In this document: one piece after another, positions 35,860 to 46,651 of the stretch
How positions within the stretch are numbered: position 1 is the first letter of the stretch
Layout: each line of letters opens with the position of its first letter
Assembly: GCA_032719365.1 (NCBI GenBank)
Contig: CM064868.1
Span: forward strand, 5,920,001 to 5,984,000
Direction of reading: 5' to 3'
DNA from: Prinsepia uniflora
Taxonomy: Eukaryota > Streptophyta > Magnoliopsida > Rosales > Rosaceae
Length of the DNA stretch: 64,000 bases
Position numbers and translations under genes: made by a program
Notes under the pieces: generated by a model
Seen by the model: the letters and a program-made list of their open reading frames with translations, nothing else
Database searches by the model: none
What the model was told of the DNA's origin: nothing

Positions 35860-38186
35860 TTATCGAGCTTCAAATTTAGTTATTGTTAAGTCGTTGATTG
35901 AATCAGGTTCTTCAGAAATTGACAGATCAGCATCGTTGCAGGAAATTTTTCTGAAAACAAATGCAGGCTGCTTAGGACATGGAAGAGATGCTTCACCACT
36001 CAGCATGAAAACAACAGTTGACATGGTAGGTCAGTCCGTATCTTCTTCCACACACAAGAGCCCAACTTGAATGCATCTTATGACTTCATCAGACTCGGAT
36101 AACTCTAGTGATGAATCCACAATTTCTAAGGCTCTGTCTTCTCTCCACAGCTGCCAAACTTGAAGTTGATAGAATCATTTCAAGACATCAATGAATATAA
36201 AAGTACTAAGGTTACATTGTGGGCAGAGTTTCTGTTACTTGCATGTCCTATCAAATTTGTGGAATGATTCTCCTGATAAGAACTGTTGTTTCTCTTGCCG
36301 CTTACAATCTCCAATAATATGATCCCGAAACTAAAGACATCGGATTTGGTTGAGAATCTCCCAAACACTGCATATTCTGGTGACATATATATAGCCACTG
36401 CAAGAGAAAGAAAAAAGTAAAACTGATTACAAACAAAGAACAGTAAAATGAGTATGAAAGCCATTGAAAAGTGAATTTCCGGTGATTTGTTCCATGAATG
36501 TGTGATTGCAAGTACGATTCTTACTATGTACCGACAACTCTATTGGTCTTATCTTGCTGTTGGTCCCCAAGGAATATTCTTGCCATGCCGAAATCTGAAA
36601 TTTTTGGGTTCATGTCGGCATCTAGAAGAACATTGCTAGTTTTGAGATCCCTATGGATAATCCTTGAGTCCTGGTGAAGATACAGAACTCCACGAGCAAC
36701 CCCATTGATAATTTTGAAGCGCTTTTCCCAATCCAACAAGTAGCTTCTTGTGTTATCTGCATCAAGATATTTGGAGTTTATCCATACAAACGTAATATAT
36801 TAATCTTCATAGTAATAGAAATGGCGTGAAGAATGAATCTTTTCCTCTAGACATACCGAAAATAAAGGAGTCTAAGCTTTTGTTTGGCAATTGTTCCAGG
36901 ATTAACATCCTTTCTTCTCCTTTTATACAACAGCCTAAGAGTTTCACAAGATTCCTGTGTTGAAGTCTCGCTATCAGGGCAACTTCATTTTTGAATTCTT
37001 CAGTCCCTTGCCCTGGAGTCTTTGACAATCCTTTTACAGCAATATTCTGATCATTTGGTAACTGACCCTAATTATATGGTTGAGTATTTCCATTTGGATT
37101 TCACATCATAAAGAAGAAACCATTCAATTATGAAATTTCTAGACTTATAAATTGGGATTCACCTTGTAAACAGTCCCAAAACCACCTTGGCCAAGTTTAT
37201 TCACAGCAGAGAAGTTGTCTGTGGCTGCTGTTATTGTGCTTAGCTGGCAAAATTGAAACTCTGGATGTCTCCTACTTTCTTCAAGTTCATCTTCCTCCAC
37301 AAAGTCTTTGCTACCACAATTAGCAAATTCAGACATTCATTTTCTCCACATTGTTCTATTTGCACCCAAAACAAATTGCTAGAAAATGGAAATAGCGGAG
37401 CAACTCACAAAATGAGTACTTCTCATACCTTTTGCCTTCCTTCTTTTCTTAAGCCACCAGCGGCCGAACATAATGCTCAGCAACAATGCCAGAAGAGATA
37501 CTATTGGAACAGCCACCAAAACCCTCCTCCTGAGAAAACCTTTCGATTTTCTAGTATTTTCAGCTATACATAAGAGTGGGAGAAAGGATTAGAAAACTAT
37601 GAATAGAAAACTTATAATACACACCAAAAGATGCAATTGAATTTTTCCTCTGGAAAGGACTAGTACCTAATTTGTTTTCGTCCACACGAACATGCAGGTC
37701 CCTTCCTAGCTCTGTGCGCACATCAACTCGCCATACCACACCATGAAATCATCGCGATTTTCCAGTTCTATGCTCATATATGCGGTGCATGAACAATTGT
37801 TTAGGCACACTTTCTCACACTCAGTGGCACTGACACTTGCAAACAACCTTGCATCCTTCCCTGTATCCGGATCTTTCACCCTTGACACCCTCGCAAACTT
37901 ATCTCCAATCCCACACCTGGACTCCCCAATTCGCTTACTCACACACCCACCTGACCAATTTCTCCGGTTCCCGTAAAAATTTCGGTTCATATCCAGGAAG
38001 ACACTCACACTCAAACAAGTTAATATTATCAGGGCTGCATTTGCTGTTGGCACCACACTGTCCATATATACCTATCACACCGATATTTCGGTGCAGCCCA
38101 AAGTTCCTCCCATTGATTATCAGCAGAAATCCACCTCAGCTGTTGCTGTACCCCATAATCCCTCAACACCGCTCTAATAACCGAAG
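35860..38186 (-). pseudogene. K2: G-type lectin S-receptor-like serine/threonine kinase pseudogene
   Basis: Minus-strand exons, in order. S-locus glycoprotein and PAN domain (about 38186-37667; RCDRYI, YGQCGANSKC, LPGYEPK, CEKVCLNNCSCTAY). Transmembrane exon (37563-37429; VAVPIVSLLALLLSIMFG). Juxtamembrane and glycine loop (about 37332-37164; LGQGGFGTVYK). ATP-lysine exon (about 37060-36857; AVKGLS). Catalytic exon (about 36755-36527; HRDLKTSNVLLD, DFGMARIF). Activation-segment exon (about 36395-36240). C-terminal exon (about 36175-35860). Breaks: no lectin N-terminus, two frameshifts in the S-domain (around CDRYI/YGQCG and PKF/YGN), a 4-bp AT insertion before MSPEYA, an odd last acceptor, and an in-frame TGA at 36031-36033 where family members have Arg in D-R-P-T-M. 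The active form would be a plasma-membrane receptor kinase. Confidence 0.85.
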
Positions 38187-38200
38187 TGGTATGAACAAGA
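38187..38200. other. Head-to-head junction of K2 and K3 with filler sequence
   Basis: The 14-mer TGGTATGAACAAGA at 38187-38200 is an exact copy of 38240-38253, which lies in its normal place in K3 (reading NWYEQE). K2 homology ends just left of it and K3 homology begins just right of it. This fits a templated insertion made during end-joining repair of a rearrangement. Confidence 0.6.
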
Positions 38201-40243
38201 ATTGTGATAGACAATTCTGGAACAATCCAACAATTTAACTGGTATGAACAAGAGCTTGGATGGAACCAAATCTGGTTTGGTCCCATGGATCGGTGTGACT
38301 ACTATGGCATGTGTGGGGGGTTTGGCTACTGTGACTCGGACAGAGTCAGTCGGTTTGAGTGCCAATGCCTTCCCGGGTTCAAACCCAAGTCTTGGGATGA
38401 ATGGAACATGAGAAATGCAACGAGTGGGGTGTGAGGAAGCTTGAGGCATGCAGGAATGGGGAAGGGTTTGTGAAGTTGGAAAAAGTGAAGGTTCCTGATA
38501 CATCTTGGGCACGAATGGATATGAACTTGGGTTGGAAAGCATGCGAGCAGCAGTGCTTGGGCAACTGCTCTTGCTCGGCGTATTCCATTAATAGCAATTC
38601 ACACATGACACATGGTAGGGTGCATGGCATGGTATGGGAATTTAGTAGACACAAGGGATTTTGCAGATGGAGGCCAAGACTTGTACATAAGAGTTGATTC
38701 ACTTGAGGTAGCTCAATACACAAACAAGTCCAAGCATTTTCTTGCCAAAAAGGAGATGCTACCCATTCTAGTTGTATCGATTGCTATGGCGTTCTTCTTC
38801 ATTTGCTTTGGATGTTGGTGTTGGTATTCAAAGTGGAAGAGAAGGTACTCATCAAGGGAAAGGAAGAATGACGATAGTGAAACTCATCAAGACCTGACAT
38901 TTTTCGAACTGAAAAGCCTAGTTTCCGCCAAGGACAATTTCTCTGCTGCTAACAAGCTCGGCGAAGGTGGATTTGGCACGGTCTATAAGGTAAATATATA
39001 TGTATGAACTTTGTTCTCAAACATGTCACCCAATTGCATAGTTTCATGACACATTTGTAACTATAGATTCGGATGGATGAGAATTCCAGGGTCTACTAGC
39101 TAATGGACAAGAGGTGGCTGTGAAAAAATTGTCAAAGAATTCAGGGCAAGGTTTAGAGCAATTTAAGAATGAGGCTATGTTGATAGCAAAGCTTCAGCAC
39201 AGAAACCTGGTTAGGCTATTTGGCTGCTACATTGACACAGAGGAGAAGATGTTGATTTATGAATGCTTGGCAAACAAAAGCTTAGACTTTTTCATATTTG
39301 GTATAATATTAATACCCTTCAATTCACAAGTATCAATTGCATTCATCTGATAGCTATAGTTTATATAACTTATATGAACTAAAGCACTTATGTTTTGGAT
39401 TAGATCAAAGTAGAAGCTCAATGTTGGACTGGAAAAAGAGGTTTGAGATTATCTTTGAAATCCCTCGAGGGGTCTTGTATCTTCATCATGACTCCAGACT
39501 GAAGATTGTACATAGAGATTTAAAAGCTAGCAATGTGTTATTGGATTCCACAATGAAGCCCAAGATATCAGACTTTGGACTGGCTAAAATGGTTGGGGAA
39601 GACCAAATCCAAGCAAGTATGAACAGTGTTTGGAACATAGTAAGTCTTTCACACAGTGCATATACCTAGAAAAATGTAAAGGTTATGAAATAACTAGCAT
39701 GCCCAACGGTTTATATCTCATGTTGTGTGACTGCAGCGGGTACATGTCACCGGAATATGCAATGGAAGACAAATACTCAACAAAATCAGATGTGTTTAGC
39801 TTCGGTGTGTTACTGCTAGAGATCGTTAGCGGAAAAAGGAATACTAGTTATGACAATGGAAGTTCATCCCCGAATTTGATTTGATAAGTAAACAATTCAT
39901 AAACCATGACATATGACTTGCCGGATTTTGGTTGTGAATGCTAAAAAATGATCTTCTGAATTGCATCAGATATGGGACATGTGGACAGAGGAGCAAGCAT
40001 TAGGCATAGTGGATCCATCGCTGTGACAGTCATATGCTGCTTATGAGGTGTCAAGATGCATCCAGATTGGGCTGTTGTGTGTGCAAGAAAGCCAACAGAT
40101 CGGCCAACAATGTTAAGTGGGAGTTGTTTCCATGTTGGGATATGAAACAAGCCTCTCTTCTCCCAGGAAAACTGCATTTGTATTACGATCCAGCAGTCCA
40201 AACTCAGCAGCATCAGGAAGACGAACTCCTCCAAATGATGTAA
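38201..40243 (+). pseudogene. K3: G-type lectin S-receptor-like kinase pseudogene, lectin-less
   Basis: The first exon (to about 38990) runs without interruption from the S-domain (IDNSGTIQQF, RCDYYGMCGGFGYCD, CQCLPGFKPKSW) through PAN (CEQQCLGNCSCSAY), the membrane span (VVSIAMAFFFICFGCWCW) and the glycine loop (LGEGGFGTVYK). Later exons: about 39089-39300 (AVKKLS, LQHRNLVRLFG), about 39410-39640 (HRDLKASNVLLD, DFGLAKM), about 39737-39880 (YMSPEYAMEDKYSTKSDVFSFGVLLLEIVSG), and about 39970-40243. Breaks: 1-nt deletion after NATSG, a compensating shift near 38605, 2-nt deletion before the VVGT motif, early stop after SSPNLI, TGA after VDPSL, and a shift near the C-terminus. The two introns that split the PAN, membrane and glycine-loop exons in K2 are missing here. 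Confidence 0.85.
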
Positions 40244-40725
40244 CCATAACTATGTTAGAACGTACTTAGAAGCACGACAATCACTAAGGTTTTGTACTTG
40301 TACAACATATTCATTTCCTTGATTTTTCTTGCAGCTCAAGTCTTCTGTAATGCCTAAGTCTAAAGATTATCAAACAAGTGTTAGGAAATTAATCCATAGA
40401 ACTCAGATGCCCAAAATCTCAACTGGTGGACTACCAAATGTCCTCCATGTATAAATATTAAATACCCTACTACTCAGTCATTACTTCCAATATTTCTTTA
40501 CCAGTTGATATGTGGCAAATTATAATTATTGGCCTCACTCTTAAACTCATACTCCCAATATATACTGCTGCACGTAAGTCCCTACTTATGGAGGTCACAT
40601 TTGAAGGCTGAGCTCACATTAAAAAAACACACACCTAAACCAAAACTCAATTGGGAGCTAATAGTCCCAGTGGTTCTTAATTTTGATCGTTTAATCATTA
40701 TGTTATTTTATTTTATTCTATTTTT

Positions 40726-41750
40726 TGGAAAAATCTTGGAGGTCTAGAAGAGTAGAACTCGTAATTGGAACAATATAGGTCCCCTGCGCCTAAATTGATT
40801 TTTCAAATAATAATAAATATAATATAATTATGAAAAATTTGTGCAATATGATTCAATAAATTTGGAGTGACAACCAATCACACCTGTGATTTCTGGTTAA
40901 CTTCTTCTGCTTGTGCACAACTCAGTACGTGACACCCTAGTCTTTGTTGCTAGTTCACACACAACAAAAAGCGAATCAGTTTTCTCATAAAAAATCAACC
41001 TACAAGGGGCGTTCTAAATTCAGACTACGGCCTTATCAACCAATACACCTGTGATTTCTTGTTTGCTTCTTCTGCTTGTGCAGAACTCTCTCCTTCTGTT
41101 TGTGTTTCTATTTTAGGTGGTGACGGCTAGTCTTCTTGCTAGTTCACCCCACCCTGGGTTAGTATCTGTCACCATAGCCTGTTCACACAGAACAAAAAGA
41201 AAATTAGTTTTCTCATAAAAATTCAGCATTGAATAGGTTCCTAAAGATTCAGACTACGGCCTTTAACAACCAACACACGATTACAGGACATAGAACAATA
41301 CCCAATTCACAAAGAAAACAATTCAACAAGTTAGCCATTCGTTTTACCTACACAATCAAACGGCAAAGAATTACGCTAAATATTGCAATCAATCATCGAA
41401 ACAACAAGGAAAAAAAAATACTCAAAGTAGGAAGTAAATAACATCAGCAGATTTTAGGCTGGTAAACCCTCCAACCGGGTGTGCGACCTCAGCTTAAACC
41501 CTTAAAAAAAATCCCCTTAATACAAACCATAAATGCCCTAATCCTTGTTTATTAAGAAACTTAATGAGATTAGGTCATACCGCCTAGAACTAGAACTGAG
41601 GAGAGAGGAGAAGAGAAGAAGAGAAGTTTGAAATTTAGCTTGGAAAAATCAGGGAGGCCTAGAACTAGAACTCATACTTGGAACAATAGCTCCCCGCCTA
41701 AATTGATTTGTTGAACAATAATAAATATAATATAATTGAAAATTTGCTAT
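40726..41750. repeat. Compound direct repeats downstream of K3
   Basis: Two families of direct repeats are interleaved. A block of about 110 bp (containing CCTAAATTGATTT and AATAATAAATATAATATAAT) occurs near 40726-40840 and 41642-41745. A block of about 170 bp (containing CACCTGTGATTTCT and CTTCTGCTTGTGCA, then TCAGACTACGGCC) occurs at about 40869-41035 and 41038-41205, with a third partial TCAGACTACGGCC end near 41250-41275. No coding potential is seen. It looks like serial local duplication. Confidence 0.6.
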
Positions 41751-41896
41751 TATGTTGTGCCATAAAATTCAGAAGATGAATAGCATAATTGAATTAATTT
41801 GGTGTCAATAAGTACTTAACATCCGAATTACATTATTCCATGGTAATATTGGCAAGTCCAAAGTCTACAACTACAAGTACCATATTAACAACTAAC

Positions 41897-42249
41897 TAGC
41901 GTACCCTAGCTTCACATAATTTCCTCCTCCTACCAGCTGCCACATTGCTTCTTAAGTGTGCATCAACTGAGAGGACTCCTGAAGTGTCACCAATGGGATT
42001 GTCTCTGTTGGCTACCCATACAACTGTTTTTGCTGCATCTTTCTTGTACCAAATTCCAACGTACCGGTTTGTGGATTTTCCGGGGTTGAAGAACCCAAGT
42101 TCAAACACTTCTCCATTAGAGACCAGAACTTCACCATCTCTGAATGCTTCCCCAGCTGTTATACGATCTATCCAACTGCAGCATCGGATAAGAAACACGA
42201 AATGAACAAGTGTGGTCACAACCAACCCTTTAGTAAAATACATGAACAT
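41897..42249 (-). pseudogene. Orphan first exon of a G-type lectin receptor kinase
   Basis: The minus-strand frame begins with a hydrophobic signal peptide (GLVVTTLVHFVFLIRCC). It continues into the bulb-lectin N-terminus: DRITAGEAFRDGEVLVSNGE, FELGFFNPGKSTNRYVGIWY, TVVWVANRDNP. After SVDAH the family similarity stops. It supplies exactly the lectin part that K2 lacks and lies on the same strand, 3.7 kb upstream of K2. I infer both were once one gene, later separated by the plus-strand K3 segment. Confidence 0.75.
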
Positions 42250-42695
42250 TTTGTGTCATAAACTCTTTTCTAAAAAAATATGTTCAAGAATCTCTCAGAT
42301 GTCCCCAGTTGGAGGATTTATGACAACTTTCTGGCCCAATATGCCTGGTGCTTTCTAATTAGTTTCTGTCTGAATTTTTTGTTCATATTCAAATGCGTTC
42401 AACATTTCTAGGGTGTCAACCAAAAAAAAAGGTCAATTCCCTTAGTTGCACGACATAATTAAGGGATTTTTTCACCTTTCTCTCACGGTACTTGTACGCT
42501 ATTAGTCATATTATTTGCAGAGTGTATAGGGTGAGAATATGAAAAGAACAAAAGTCTTTTATTAGAAAACTACACAATTTTACAAAAGTTTATAAAGAGT
42601 TAGATCATTTCTTTCTATTGTCAATTCATTCTAAAGTGGAATCTTCCTTCATGATACCATAGCAGCTATTCCACAAAAGTGGCTTTACCGCCACA

Positions 42696-42711
42696 TATCC
42701 CCCACTTAAAG
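42696..42711 (-). promoter_or_regulatory. Polypurine tract of the Copia element
   Basis: On the minus strand the tract CTTTAAGTGGGGGATA directly precedes the TGTGGCGGTAAAGCC LTR start. Confidence 0.6.
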
Positions 42712-42772
42712 TAACTTTTGTAATCCTTTTATTCTTTCTACACTTGCCATCTTCATGCTGCTTACATTTCTG

Positions 42773-44560
42773 CTAGGCCAATAGAGGATCGACACCAAGT
42801 AAATTTGGCTTTGTTAACATATCAACTAGGTTGTCTTTAGTATGGATTTTATGTATATCCACACTTCCTTCTTCCACCTTCTCACGAACAAAGTGATACT
42901 GAACTCGTATGTGTTTTGTCTTCGAATGAAATGCTGGATTCTTTGCCAGATGCAAAGCGTTTTTACTATCACAAAATAAAGCAATCTTTTCTTATTTGTC
43001 TTGTTTGTGTCCGAGCTCTTCCAGTAACATTTGCAACCATATTGCTTCTTTGCTAACTTGTGTAGCTGCGACATATTCTGCCTCCGTAGTAGAAGTAGCC
43101 ACGATATACTGCAATTTTGAAACCCAGCTTACAGCTCCCCCAGCAAGAGTAAACACATAACCTGAGGTGGATTTGCTTTTATCAAGATCACCTGCATAAT
43201 CTGAATCAACATAGCCTCTGACAATAATGTCTGATCCTCCATAACATAATACAACATTTAAGGTACCCTTAAAATATATTAGGATCCTCTTCACAGTACT
43301 CCAATGCTCTTTACCAGGATTCGCCATGTATCGACTAACTATTCTCACTGCTTGTGCAATGTCTGGTCTTGTGCAAACCATAACGAACATTAAGCTACCC
43401 ACTGTTGATGCATATGGTACTCGAGACATTTCCATCCTTTCTGCTTCGTTTCTAGGACCCACACTTGAGGATAACTTGAAATTAATAGGAAGAGAGGTAG
43501 GAATGGACTTACAATCTTGCATGTTGAAGCGTCACAAGATTTTCTTCAAATAATTTTTCTACGAAAGCCATATCTTCCTATTATCTCTATCTCGGTATAT
43601 TTGCATCCCTAGAATCTTGTTTACCGGTCCTAAGTCCTTCATTTCAAACTCCCTAGCCAATTGTGCCTTTAAATCTGTAATACGATCTTTGTTGGGGCCA
43701 GCTACCAACATGTTGTTAACATACAACAACAGAATAATAAAATTACCATCACCAAATATCTTGTAGTAAACACAAGGATTTGAACTATGTATGTTGTATC
43801 CAAGGCTCGTGATGAAGGAATCAAATTTCTTATACCAACATCTCGATGCATGTTTGAGACCTATAGAGATTTGTTAAACCTGCAAACCAAGTTCTCTTTT
43901 CCTTTTTCTTCAAAACCTTCTGGTTGGAGCATGAAAATCTCTTCTTCAAATTCTCCATGAAGAAATGCAGTTTTCACATCTAACTGCTCTAAGTACAAGT
44001 CAAATGTAGCACTCATCGCCAAGACTACTCAAACCGTTGTGAGTCAAACAACAGGAGGGAATATTTCATTTAAGTCTTTGCCTTCTTTTTAAGCGAATCC
44101 TTTCCAATCTAGCACGATACCCTCCACTTGGTCATCGCCATCTTGTTTGATCTTGTAAACCCATTTGTTGGCTTTTTGTAGCCTCATAGAAAGTTGACGG
44201 CTCTCCATCCTCTGTTAGTAGACAGTATGCAACATTTCTCTCCATAATGTACTCTAAGTGCCAAGATGGTTCTATTCTCTCCCGAGTTGACCGTCAAACT
44301 TGTGGAGTTGCAAACTCAGCTTCCACTTGTTCTTCGTGCTCTGATGCTGCTTCAGAAGAATTTGGAACTTCTTGTTCTTGTCTTTCTTCAACTTGAACTA
44401 TAGTAGTCTCTTTGAAGTGTTATCATTTTCTTTCTTGTGTACCTTATCTTTTTGTAAATATCACATCTCTGCTGATTACCACATTGAAGGCAGTGGGATC
44501 CCACAAGCGGTACCCCTTAACTCCATCAGCATACCCTAAGAAAATGCATTTTCTGGATTT
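42773..44560 (-). pseudogene. Copia reverse transcriptase and RNase H, broken
   Basis: The RNase H part is the longest piece (43522-42992; TRPDIAQAV, GYVDSDYAGDLDKSKSTSGY, TEAEYVAA), continuing in another frame to 42773 (RVQYHFVREKVEEG, TKDNLVDMLTKP). The reverse transcriptase part (about 44180-43560) is fragmented by stops and shifts, with recognisable QLDVKTAFLHGE and GFEEKGKENLVC. The polymerase active-site box that reads YVDD in working Copia elements reads YVNN here, so both catalytic aspartates are gone. Confidence 0.8.
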
Positions 44561-44572
44561 TAGATCTAGCTT

Positions 44573-45474
44573 TTATGTTTCTTGGTTGTTGTACATAACG
44601 TAAACATGACTTCCGAATGTATGTAAGTGAGAATAATTAGCCACCTTACCAGTCCACATCTCCATCGACGTTTTCAGATCAATTGCGGTTGATGGTGACT
44701 GATTGATCACATAGCAAGCAGTCTTGACTGCTTCTGTCCAAAATGACTTGGCCATCCCTGCAGTTCTCAACATCACTCTTGTCCGTTCTAACAAGGTTCT
44801 GTTCATCCGCTCTGCTACTCCATTTTGTTGTGGAGTATATGCCACATGAGCTGCCTTTTGATACCTTCTTCTTGACAGAAGTTATCAAATTCAACACTGG
44901 TATATTCTCCTTCATTGTCTGTCCTCAAACACTTCATCTTCTTCTCAGATTCAAGTTCAACCCGCACTTTGAATATTTTGAAAACTGGAAATACATCTGC
45001 CTTACTTTTTATTGGATACACCCAACATCTCCTAGAGTAATCATCAATAAAAGAGATAAAGTATTTTGCTCCCCCTAGGGACAAAACTGGTGCTTGAAAA
45101 ACATCAGAATGGATTAGTTCTAAGATAGCTTTGCTTCTAGCATTAGAACTACTGAACTTTATTATGTGCTGCTTACTAATAACACAATGCTCACAAAAGG
45201 GTAATGATACATTTTTGAGCCCTGGAAGAAGTTTTTGTTCAGCAAGAATCTCCAAACCTCGTTCTGACATGTGGCCAAACTTACGATGCCACATCATTGT
45301 TAATTCTTCTTCCGAACTTGACAACACAGTGGATGCTTCTCCTTCTTGTTGTGTTTCTTCTTTAAGCATGTACAGATTTGTAGCTAGCATTTCCGCTTTC
45401 ATCATTACAAGCGTGCCTTTAACTATTTTCATGATCCCATCTTGAATATGGGTTTTACACCCAATGTCATCCAA
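44573..45474 (-). pseudogene. Copia integrase, frameshifted
   Basis: The first frame (45474-44815) holds the pre-integrase zinc region (WHRKFGHMSERG, CEHCVISKQ) and the first two catalytic positions (ELIHSDVFQAP, LRTDNEGEYTS). The third acidic position lies in a second frame (44845-44573; TPQQNGVAERMNRTLLER). One frameshift therefore separates the D-D part from the E part. Confidence 0.85.
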
Positions 45475-45521
45475 TTGTCCTACAATAGATTTTTCTTTAG
45501 GCCTTTCACATGTCGTACCTC

Positions 45522-46616
45522 CTAGATGGTGTGAACCGTACCATCAAACATCTTCACTTTGATGGTATCAATACCAGCAATCTCCAAGGCAAGATTATCT
45601 CCCATGAACACGGATCCTCCTGCGATAGGTTCATATTGATGGAACCATTTTCTCTGGGGAGTCATATGCCATGTCGCTCCTGGGTCCATAATCCAGACAT
45701 CAACAAATCTTTTGCCGCCTTCAGTAGTGGTTGTTGCCTCGCTATATAAAATTTCACCATCATCCGTGGTATTTGCTACACAACCCTGAGCTTTTGATGA
45801 CTCGGGACCTTTTTCCTTTGGCTTCTTCTTTCTTTTTGAGATGCCAACACTCCCTTTTGAAGTGTCTTTTCTTGCCACAGCGATGGCACTTGACATTTTT
45901 CTTATTTTTGATTTTGATCTACTCTGATTTTGACTCCCACTAGGGCCACATTCCATTGATCTTCCTCTCATTATTGTTAAAGCTTCGGCTTACTGTGAGC
46001 CTCCAGATCTATCTTCTTTGCTCTTGCGCTGACTTTCTTCTTCAATAACCGCAACTGCAATGTCATCGAAGACTAGAACTTCAATGTTGTTGGTTAAGTT
46101 GATGATGAGTTGATCATACGAATCAGATAGACTTTGAAGTAGAATTTCAGCACGTTCACCCGTCTCAATGTTATACCCCATTGTTGTGAGTTGTGAAAAT
46201 AAAGTGTTGAGGGTGTCAATGTGCCCAGTCACCATATTTGACTCCATCATCCGAAGGGTGTAAAATTTTCTTCTCATGAAAATTTTTTTGTGTAGTGATT
46301 TGGCCTCATACAATTTTGTAAGAGTATCTCATATATCTTTTGCTGTCTTTTTCTCCGCCACACTTGACAATACACCATCGACTAGTGCTAAGTGTAGATT
46401 GGCAATAGCATTGCCATCCATCTCGTTCCACTTGCCGTCGTTAGTAATCTCGTCGGGCCTTTCTCTAATTGCCACCAAGCAGTTATCTTTCCTCAAAATT
46501 GCTTTTATTCTCATTTTCCACAATGAGAAATTATTCTCATTGAACTTCTCTATTTCGTACTTTGTCGCCATTATTGAAGATGCCTCATTTCCACTAATTG
46601 GATCTGATTGTAGCAC
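45522..46616 (-). pseudogene. Copia gag and protease, frameshifted
   Basis: Gag starts at 46616 (KFNENNFSLWKMRIKAILR) and continues in a shifted frame at 46313-45990 (LLQSLSDSYDQLIINLTNN). A CCHC zinc knuckle (CHRCGKKRHFKREC) is legible near 45830-45890 in yet another frame. The protease follows (about 45690-45522) with the active-site motif reading WIMDPGATWHM, where the family has D-S-G-A. The catalytic Asp is kept but the neighbouring Ser is replaced by Pro. Confidence 0.8.
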
Positions 46617-46638
46617 GAAAACCCACTATAAACCTGGC

Positions 46639-46650
46639 GCTCTGATACTA
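46639..46650 (-). promoter_or_regulatory. Primer binding site of the Copia element
   Basis: TAGTATCAGAGC on the minus strand matches the initiator tRNA-Met primer site with one mismatch, just inside the LTR end at 46652. Confidence 0.75.
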
Positions 46651-46651
46651 C

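Noticed and set aside
35860..40243. K2 and K3 as one large palindrome from a simple inverted duplication
   Set aside because: The two differ in intron content, sequence and breaks, so they are distinct paralogues joined head to head and not mirror copies.
42523..42695. Full 3' LTR for the Copia element
   Set aside because: Only the last 30 bp or so match the other LTR, so I report it as a doubtful LTR-like end and not as a full LTR.
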